The notes under the pieces were generated by a model. It saw only the letters and a list, made by a program, of their open reading frames with translations. It searched no databases and was not told the DNA's origin. A program made the position numbers and the translations under genes. DNA of 6,452 bases from assembly GCA_017936985.1 (NCBI GenBank), contig JAGBEM010000203.1:1-6452 (forward strand), written 5' to 3'. Shown one piece after another: positions 1-4,768 of this stretch (positions are counted from its first letter, which is position 1; each line of letters starts with the position of its first letter). This DNA comes from Oscillospiraceae bacterium (GTDB taxonomy: Bacteria > Bacillota_A > Clostridia > Oscillospirales > Oscillospiraceae).

Positions 1-1058
1 CGGCGGATAATGTCTTGCATGGCCTGGTACGGCGTGGAGTAGTTCATCATTTTTCCGTTATCCTGCGTGAATACCCAGTCATCCCCCTGCCAGTAGCTGC
101 CCACGCTCAGCCGATAAAGTGTCTGCGTCTTGCGCAGATCGTTCAAGCGTACCGCCAAAGAGTGGGGAATCGACACGGTTCTGTTGGACGTTTTGGTTTT
201 AGGTGCCTTTACCACTGGTTTTCCGTCTACAAGCGTGACGGCCTTTGATACATGCACTACGTCTGACACAAAGTCAATGTCAGACCATTGGAGCGCCAGG
301 AGTTCACCTTTACGTAGACCGGTATAGACCGCCAGGTTGAATAGAACGCGAAGTTGCTCTGGTACAGACTTTGTGGTTTCATAATCTCCAACCGTGTATG
401 GTGTGCCGGTGTCATCTACGCGCTTGTGTCCTTTGATTTTTACAACATAGGGCTGCTCGATATAGTCCAGGAAGGTGGTGGCCTGCTCAGGGGTAAAGAA
501 TTTTATCTTCTCGGCGGTGGATTCACCCTGCAGCCGTACTTTGTCGCAGGGGTTACGATCTATAATCTCCCACTCCGCCGCGGTTCGTAGTACGGAGGAA
601 ATCACATTTCGCGTTTTTGCAATAGTTCCTTTGCTGTAGCCGCCGCTTTTTCCATCTTTCCGGGCACCGTCCTGGGTCATGGACACGAAGAAGGCGTTTA
701 TATTGTGTGGCTTTAATTCCGAAAGTTTCAGGTGTCCAAGTGCCGGCAATATTTTTTCATCCAGCTCGCTTCGGTATGCTGTAACCGTAGCGGGCTGCAA
801 TTTTTGCGCGGCATACTCCAGGATCCAGCGGTCGGCAGATTCCTTCAATGTGACCTTTCGACCGTCCATGGCTGCTCCGCCGCGCACCTTCTGCTCAAAA
901 TCCCGGGCAAAGTCCTCTACAGCCTTTTCCTTTTTCTTTGGCGTGAGGCTTGGGTCGGGCGTAAAGGTGACGGTCTCCCGGAGCTTTTTGCCATATATAT
1001 CCCGGCCGGTGCTGACCGTGATCTGGTAGCTGCCATTTCGCTCTCTTATGGATGCCAT
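1..1058 (-). CDS. int: Tyrosine-type site-specific integrase, C-terminus cut by window edge
   Basis: Reading the minus strand from the ATG at 1058-1056 gives 352 codons open to the left edge. The product should catalyse integration and excision of the element by strand exchange at att sites. Residues 1-60 fit an arm-site DNA-binding domain (start MASIRERNGSYQITVSTGRD). About 68-165 fit the SAM-like core-binding domain (TVTAYRSELDEKILPALGHL). From about 185 the catalytic domain begins: TGLRKGELLALQW carries the first catalytic arginine (R249), and PKTKTSNRTV (286-295) is the beta-hairpin with the catalytic lysine. The HxxR motif and the nucleophilic tyrosine would lie beyond the window, so activity cannot be judged. 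A ribosome binding site (GGAGAAAGGA, 1064-1073) lies inside the end of the repressor gene. The start follows the repressor stop by one base, so the two genes are probably co-transcribed and translationally coupled. Family assignment is secure; target site unknown. Confidence 0.95.
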   Translation of the reverse strand, partial: MASIRERNGSYQITVSTGRDIYGKKLRETVTFTPDPSLTPKKKEKAVEDFARDFEQKVRGGAAMDGRKVTLKESADRWILEYAAQKLQPATVTAYRSELDEKILPALGHLKLSELKPHNINAFFVSMTQDGARKDGKSGGYSKGTIAKTRNVISSVLRTAAEWEIIDRNPCDKVRLQGESTAEKIKFFTPEQATTFLDYIEQPYVVKIKGHKRVDDTGTPYTVGDYETTKSVPEQLRVLFNLAVYTGLRKGELLALQWSDIDFVSDVVHVSKAVTLVDGKPVVKAPKTKTSNRTVSIPHSLAVRLNDLRKTQTLYRLSVGSYWQGDDWVFTQDNGKMMNYSTPYQAMQDIIR

Positions 1059-1059
1059 C

Positions 1060-1788
1060 TTATTCCTTTCTCCTTCGTAAGCTGTCTACCAGTCTGGAAA
1101 CAGCACTATTCACATCGTTATTCAATATGTCCGTGACATTAATACCAAACGGATGCTTTCCAGGCAATGAGACACAATCATACCCGCAAAGGTTATCTTG
1201 TGCATATAGCCAATCAATTACAGGTTCTCTATATTTACCGCTGTGAGCTATTTTTTCTACGTCATCCGAGCGATCGAAATCCGCTGGAAGTGAATGGTAA
1301 ATGCTTTCGGCCTCTGCACCGTCAATTAAGTCACACAATACTGAAACCAAGTCTTGAAAGTCAGAGTTTTCAAACAGTGAGTTTGCCGTCTGCAGTAACC
1401 CTTCGTGAGATATATATTCAAATTCATCTGGTTCAGAAGATTGTCTAAACCCCGAGAGCCACCGGATTACTTCTGGGGAGAATCCGAGGTCGTCTACGGC
1501 CGTAGGGCGCATGGCAGGGGCGTTGGTTCTCCCTAAAAGGTAATCGGTCGAGACTCCATAGAAGTCTGCAAGCGCTTGCAGATATTTCACACCCATACCT
1601 AAATTATTACTCGACCTTTTGGTGTATGGCGTTATGACTTCGTAATTTTTTAGACTGTCTACAGAGATTGTGATACCACATTTCTCTGCAAGTCCTGTTC
1701 TTAATGCCTCATAGGAGAGCCCTTTTTGATTCCTTAGTGCCCTTAGTCGCTTCGCAATTACGAAATTATTACTTTCGCTTGTACCCAT
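1060..1788 (-). CDS. XRE-family helix-turn-helix repressor, probable master repressor of the element
   Basis: The 242-residue protein has an N-terminal Cro/C1-type helix-turn-helix at about residues 10-87 (IAKRLRALRNQKGLSYEALR, then SVDSLKNYE and the closing ALADFYGVSTDYLLGRT typical of clostridial phage-type repressors). Residues 100-242 have no motif I can name. They lack an S24 autoprotease signature and an HExxH motif, so cleavage-type SOS induction is not evident. The segment LGFSPEVIRWL followed by LLQTANSLFENSDFQDLV resembles the C-terminal half of other clostridial element repressors (recalled, not searched). The ATG at 1788 is supported by GGAGG (1797-1801) eight bases upstream. It is transcribed away from the rightward genes and leads into the integrase, the same arrangement as stl-int in staphylococcal pathogenicity islands. 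Role as repressor of the divergent promoters is inferred from fold and position. Confidence 0.88.
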   Translation of the reverse strand: MGTSESNNFVIAKRLRALRNQKGLSYEALRTGLAEKCGITISVDSLKNYEVITPYTKRSSNNLGMGVKYLQALADFYGVSTDYLLGRTNAPAMRPTAVDDLGFSPEVIRWLSGFRQSSEPDEFEYISHEGLLQTANSLFENSDFQDLVSVLCDLIDGAEAESIYHSLPADFDRSDDVEKIAHSGKYREPVIDWLYAQDNLCGYDCVSLPGKHPFGINVTDILNNDVNSAVSRLVDSLRRRKE

Positions 1789-1810
1789 GGTAAAATCCTC
1801 CGTGTATTAT

Positions 1811-1838
1811 TTTATACTATTTTCGCTATAAGTGGAAA
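1811..1838 (-). promoter_or_regulatory. Candidate leftward promoter for repressor-integrase operon
   Basis: On the minus strand TTTCCA (1838-1833) and TATAAA (1816-1811) are separated by 16 bases. A shifted -10, TAAAAT (1814-1809), gives an 18-base spacer. It lies just upstream of the repressor ribosome binding site. Consensus match is moderate; the start site is not established. Confidence 0.45.
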
Positions 1839-1849
1839 ATAATTTACTT

Positions 1850-1919
1850 TTATCATCTGGAATTGTATTCTTCCATGTAGTAGAATATTATCATCATAAA
1901 TTACATAATAGATGATTAT
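1850..1919. repeat. Candidate operator repeats TTATCATC in the divergent control region
   Basis: TTATCATC occurs at 1850-1857, between the two candidate -35 boxes, and again at 1888-1895 over the rightward -10. An inverted near-copy, GATGATTA (7 of 8 bases complementary), lies at 1911-1918. The last two form an imperfect inverted repeat with 9-base arms (1887-1895 and 1911-1919). Position and symmetry suit binding sites for the XRE repressor or the small HTH protein; this is inferred from sequence only, in an AT-rich region where short repeats arise easily. Confidence 0.4.
1863..1891 (+). promoter_or_regulatory. Candidate rightward promoter for the HTH-excisionase-primase operon
   Basis: TTGTAT (1863-1868) and TATTAT (1886-1891) are spaced by exactly 17 bases, a good sigma-A type match. 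The first rightward start codon is about 60 bases further on. The -10 overlaps one copy of the repeated TTATCATC motif, which would let a bound repressor block it. Confidence 0.6.
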
Positions 1920-1949
1920 TTTACACTTGTCAATAAGGAGTTGAGCCGG

Positions 1950-2132
1950 ATGAAAGCAAACCAGACGGTCAGGGGGGCTGCTAAGAGGAGTGGGGTCAAG
2001 CATTGGCAGATCGCCATGTATATCGGCGTCAGTGAGAATACACTTTTGCGCTGGCTTCGCGCTCCTCTTTCCGCCGAAAGAGAAAAAACTATTATGAAGG
2101 CCATTGATACTATCGCGAGGGAGGTGGCATAA
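1950..2132 (+). CDS. Small helix-turn-helix DNA-binding protein (60 residues)
   Basis: The protein is 60 residues long: MKANQTVRGAAKRSGVKHWQ at the start, then IAMYIGVSENTLLRWLRAPL, then a charged C-terminal helix. The segment from AAKRSGVKHWQIAMYIGVSENTLLRWLR reads as a helix-turn-helix, with GVSENTLLRWLR as the recognition helix. Similar tiny proteins commonly open the rightward operon of clostridial integrative elements (recalled, not searched). I chose ATG 1950 because AAGGAG (1935-1940) lies nine bases upstream; the in-frame TTG at 1941 directly abuts that site and is unlikely. Its position opposite the repressor suggests a Cro- or Str-like regulator of the divergent promoters, which is inference. 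Its TAA shares one base with the next start codon, so translation is probably coupled. Confidence 0.82.
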   Translation: MKANQTVRGAAKRSGVKHWQIAMYIGVSENTLLRWLRAPLSAEREKTIMKAIDTIAREVA

Positions 2133-2134
2133 TG
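2119..2134 (+). promoter_or_regulatory. Strong ribosome binding site and TAATG stop-start overlap
   Basis: GGGAGGTGG begins at 2119, with GGAGG at 2120-2124 seven bases before the ATG at 2132. The upstream gene stops at 2130-2132, so stop and start share one base. This fixes the start of the excisionase-like gene. Confidence 0.8.
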
Positions 2135-2341
2135 CCTGATGTTTTGACGATCAGGGAGGCAGTGCGCCGGTCTAAATCCGATGGGATGCCGGTATCCGAA
2201 TATGCGCTGCGGCAGTGGATCCGCCAGGGGGTCATCCCGACCAGGAGAGCTGGCACAAAGGTCCTGGTATTCTACCCGAATCTGGTTTCATATTTGCGGT
2301 GTGAAAATGGGCAAGACAACACACCCGCCGCGCATACGTAA
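2132..2341 (+). CDS. Excisionase-like helix-turn-helix protein (69 residues)
   Basis: The 69-residue product begins MPDVLTIREAVRRSKSDGMP. It contains a MerR/excisionase-type winged helix: LTIREAVRRS (first helix), SEYALRQWIRQGVIPTRRAG (recognition helix and turn) and a wing, TKVLVFYPNLVSYLR, of the kind found in helix-turn-helix_17 proteins. The last 14 residues are polar and probably disordered. In integrative elements such proteins bend DNA at att sites to favour excision, or act as regulators. Position between a small regulator and the primase matches xis in satellite-type elements, but the sequence alone cannot distinguish excisionase from transcription factor. Its TAA (2339-2341) overlaps an ATG at 2341 by one base, which keeps the operon tightly packed. 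Confidence 0.8.
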   Translation: MPDVLTIREAVRRSKSDGMPVSEYALRQWIRQGVIPTRRAGTKVLVFYPNLVSYLRCENGQDNTPAAHT

Positions 2342-2358
2342 TGGGCGGGGTGACAGGC

Positions 2359-4602
2359 ATGAGTGACATTTCTATGCTTGACTGGGCTTTGCGGTATGCT
2401 GAAATGGGCGTGCCGGTTTTTCCAGTTAAGCCCCGGGGGAAACAACCGCTGACGCCCCACGGCTTTAAGGACGCGACGACTGATGCTGCACAGGTCGAGC
2501 GGTGGTGGAGGAGCTGGCCCAGTGCAAATATCGGGATAGCTACGGGAGCGGGGAAGGTTCCATTGTTCGTTCTTGACGTGGATATTGGCCATGGTAGCGA
2601 TAAAAAAGGGAACGAAACACTAAAGGCCCTGGAGGTCCGCTACGGAAAAATACCGGCCACCTGGGTCTGTCGTACCGGCGGCGGAGGAGCGCACTATTAT
2701 TTTACCGGTGATGATCTATCCGTGACTATTGGCGCGGATGTGCTGCCGGGTCTTGATTTCCGCGGCCGTGGGGGCTATGTTGTTGCCCCGCCCAGTGTCC
2801 ACCAATCGGGTGTCAGGTATGAGTGGTCGGAGGAAAACAACCCTGTGACTGGTGGGCAGCTTGCAAAAATCCCCGACTGGCTGCTCAGCGTGCTGCGGAA
2901 AGATAGGCAACTCCCGGGAGCGCAGATCCTGGACGATACACCTGACATTATACCTTCGGGGAGCCGAAATACCGAGATATTCCGCCTTGCAAGTTCTTTA
3001 CGGGCCAAAGGCTTATCGCGGTCGGAGCTGACGGCGGCAATGATGCAGGTCAACGAGGACCGGTGTGATCCGCCGCTTTCTGCAGAGGAGATCAATACTA
3101 TCTGCCAGAGTGTCAGCAAGTATGAAAGAGGTACCGCCGCGCGGCGGGACTGGAATGGAAAGTCAGTAAAACCGCCCGATTTCTCCGACGCGGGGAACGC
3201 TGAGGTTTTTACTCGCGAATACAAGGACGATCTGGTTTTCACGGATTCCTTGGGCTGGCTATATTGGGACGGCATGAAGTGGCAGCGGGATGACCACAAA
3301 GCTACCTCCTGTGCGCTTGATCTATCTGCCAAAATGCTTGCGGAGGCCTTGCAGGAGAATCGCAAGGCATTACTGAACCACGCCGAGGCACAGGCACGAT
3401 TTGCAGAGACAGGGGACCCTGCCGATGATGACCTCGTTAAAAAGGCAGAGTCTGAAAAGAAGGCGGCGAAGGCATTTCTCACCCATGCGCAAAACCTGAG
3501 AGGTGCATCTCGTATCCGCAATATGCTGGAGTTATCAAAGCAGGCCCTGGTCATAAAGGCTGACCAGCTGGATGCAAACCCCGTTGAACTGAATACCCCG
3601 GATGGGATCGTTGATCTGACTACCGGCGCCATCCGCCCACATGATAGAGCGGCTTACTGCAGCCAGATGACCGCCGCGGCACCATCTATGGACGGAGCGG
3701 CAATGTGGTCTGACTTCCTGGAGACGATCACCTGCGGTGATAATGGCGTGCAGGAATTTCTCCGGGAGGTGGCCGGCATGGCGCTGCTTGGTGCAGTCTA
3801 TCAGGAAGGAATCGTAATTGCTTATGGCGGCGGCAGGAACGGAAAAAGCACCTTTTTTAACGCTCTGGGGGCCGTTGTGGGGGACTATGCCTGCATTAGT
3901 ACTCTAACCACTGAGCGGGGGAATAAAGGGGCAGCTCTGGCAACATTACGAGGTAAAAGACTGGCCATCACAGGTGAGTTGGAGGAACACCAGAGGTTAT
4001 CTGTTGCAACTTTGAAACGGATCGCCAGCACGGATATGCTGGTGATCGAAGAAAAGTACAAGCAGCCGGAGACAGTTAAGCAGACGCATACGCTGGTTCT
4101 GTTTACCAATCATCTGCCCCGTGTCGGTTCAACTGACAACGGGACTTGGCGGCGCCTTACCGTCGTGCCCTTCAATGCGTCTATCCCATCCGGCGGCGTC
4201 GTCCCGAACTATTCCGAGGTGCTGGCAAGAAAAGCCGGAGGGGCTATTATGAGCTGGGCCATTGATGGTGCAGTTAACTTCGTCCGGAATGGTTACCAGC
4301 TCAATATTCCGGAGACCGTAGCTGCAGCCACACGGGACTACAGAGAGCGTGAGGACTGGCTTACAAACTTCATAGAGGACCGCTGTGAAAGAAAGCCGGG
4401 AGTTCGCGAGGGAGCCCGTAATCTGTACAGGGCCTACAAATCCTGGGCGGAGGAGGCCGGGGAGTTCGTGCGGCGTGAGCGCGACTTCTCAGTGGCGATG
4501 GAAACTGCGGGTTATAAAAAGTTGAAGGTGCAGGGGCGCTTTTTCTGGGTTGGCATTTGTATTGATTACGCGGCGGAAGATGGCTTTACGGCGTTTGGGT
4601 GA
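2359..4602 (+). CDS. Bifunctional primase/polymerase-helicase (prim-pol plus D5/P4-type SF3 helicase)
   Basis: This is the element's replication protein, 747 residues from the start chosen here. About residues 5-175 form an archaeo-eukaryotic prim-pol domain, with metal-binding FVLDVD (D73, D75) and RTGGGGAHYYF (105-115). About 200-258 match a primase C-terminal helical domain (SGSRNTEIFRLASSLRAKGL). About 295-480 are D5_N-like, including a charged, alanine-rich helical stretch at 325-385. The superfamily 3 helicase follows: Walker A GGGRNGKST (490-498), Walker B-like LAITGELEE (535-543), sensor LFTNHLP (581-587) and arginine-finger region DNGTWRR (593-599). A winged-helix-like tail begins at DWLTNFIEDRC. 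ATG 2359 is preferred because GGCGGGG lies eight bases upstream. The in-frame ATG 2341 (753 residues) overlaps the previous stop but has no ribosome binding site. All core motifs are intact. It probably primes and unwinds the excised element; no origin was recognised. Confidence 0.93.
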   Translation: MSDISMLDWALRYAEMGVPVFPVKPRGKQPLTPHGFKDATTDAAQVERWWRSWPSANIGIATGAGKVPLFVLDVDIGHGSDKKGNETLKALEVRYGKIPATWVCRTGGGGAHYYFTGDDLSVTIGADVLPGLDFRGRGGYVVAPPSVHQSGVRYEWSEENNPVTGGQLAKIPDWLLSVLRKDRQLPGAQILDDTPDIIPSGSRNTEIFRLASSLRAKGLSRSELTAAMMQVNEDRCDPPLSAEEINTICQSVSKYERGTAARRDWNGKSVKPPDFSDAGNAEVFTREYKDDLVFTDSLGWLYWDGMKWQRDDHKATSCALDLSAKMLAEALQENRKALLNHAEAQARFAETGDPADDDLVKKAESEKKAAKAFLTHAQNLRGASRIRNMLELSKQALVIKADQLDANPVELNTPDGIVDLTTGAIRPHDRAAYCSQMTAAAPSMDGAAMWSDFLETITCGDNGVQEFLREVAGMALLGAVYQEGIVIAYGGGRNGKSTFFNALGAVVGDYACISTLTTERGNKGAALATLRGKRLAITGELEEHQRLSVATLKRIASTDMLVIEEKYKQPETVKQTHTLVLFTNHLPRVGSTDNGTWRRLTVVPFNASIPSGGVVPNYSEVLARKAGGAIMSWAIDGAVNFVRNGYQLNIPETVAAATRDYREREDWLTNFIEDRCERKPGVREGARNLYRAYKSWAEEAGEFVRRERDFSVAMETAGYKKLKVQGRFFWVGICIDYAAEDGFTAFG

Positions 4603-4665
4603 GTCTGAGAGGCTAAAAACACAACTTTCCTTGTGAGAAAAAAATTTTTTTGAATTCCGTCAAAA
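4603..4665. other. AT-rich gap after the primase, with an A7T7 tract
   Basis: No gene is visible. A weak 5-bp stem (CACAA 4620-4624 with TTGTG 4631-4635) is followed by seven A and seven T (4638-4651). The tract could be an intrinsically bent site or a weak terminator for the primase operon; neither is certain. Confidence 0.35.
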
Positions 4666-4694
4666 AAGCTCTGCGGGATATTCCCGCAGAGCTT
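4666..4694. terminator. Strong hairpin abutting the left end of the insertion sequence
   Basis: Perfect 13-bp arms AAGCTCTGCGGGA (4666-4678) and TCCCGCAGAGCTT (4682-4694) enclose a TAT loop. A run of six A (4662-4667) precedes it, so on the minus strand the stem is followed by six T, a Rho-independent terminator for leftward transcription. On the plus strand only two T follow before the insertion sequence. The last two bases coincide with the TT of the left inverted repeat. Confidence 0.75.
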
Positions 4695-4709
4695 CAGCTT
4701 GTCGAAAAA
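4693..4709 (+). repeat. Left terminal inverted repeat of the insertion sequence
   Basis: TTCAGCTTGTCGAAAAA pairs with the right end at 15 of 17 bases, with differences at positions 7 and 14. The repeat was found by comparing the sequence outside the transposase frame on both sides. Confidence 0.82.
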
Positions 4710-4731
4710 GTCCAGCATAGCTGGGCTTTTT
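4705..4731 (+). terminator. Subterminal hairpin at left end, likely read-through block
   Basis: Arms AAAAAGTCCAGC (4705-4716) and GCTGGGCTTTTT (4720-4731) pair with one G-T wobble around an ATA loop and end in five T. In the transposase direction this is a Rho-independent terminator placed before the gene, so it should stop transcription entering from the primase side. Its outer arm overlaps the inverted repeat. Confidence 0.65.
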
Positions 4732-4768
4732 CATATGTATATGGTAAAATAAGCGCGGGTGATGAAAG

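Noticed and set aside
15..1246. Several short plus-strand frames over the integrase and repressor
   Set aside because: The minus strand here encodes a continuous integrase and an XRE repressor with clear motifs and ribosome binding sites; the plus-strand frames overlap each other and have no such support.
1813..1830. TATA...TATA palindrome in the leftward promoter as an operator
   Set aside because: Only the outer four bases on each side pair; the centre does not, and the region is AT-rich.
1941..1949. TTG at 1941 as start of the small HTH protein
   Set aside because: The AAGGAG site ends at 1940, leaving no spacing; ATG 1950 has a normal nine-base spacing.
2775..3632. Minus-strand open frame (285 codons) opposite the primase
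   Set aside because: It is antisense to the prim-pol/D5 gene, serine- and arginine-rich and low in complexity, with no plausible ribosome binding site or family.
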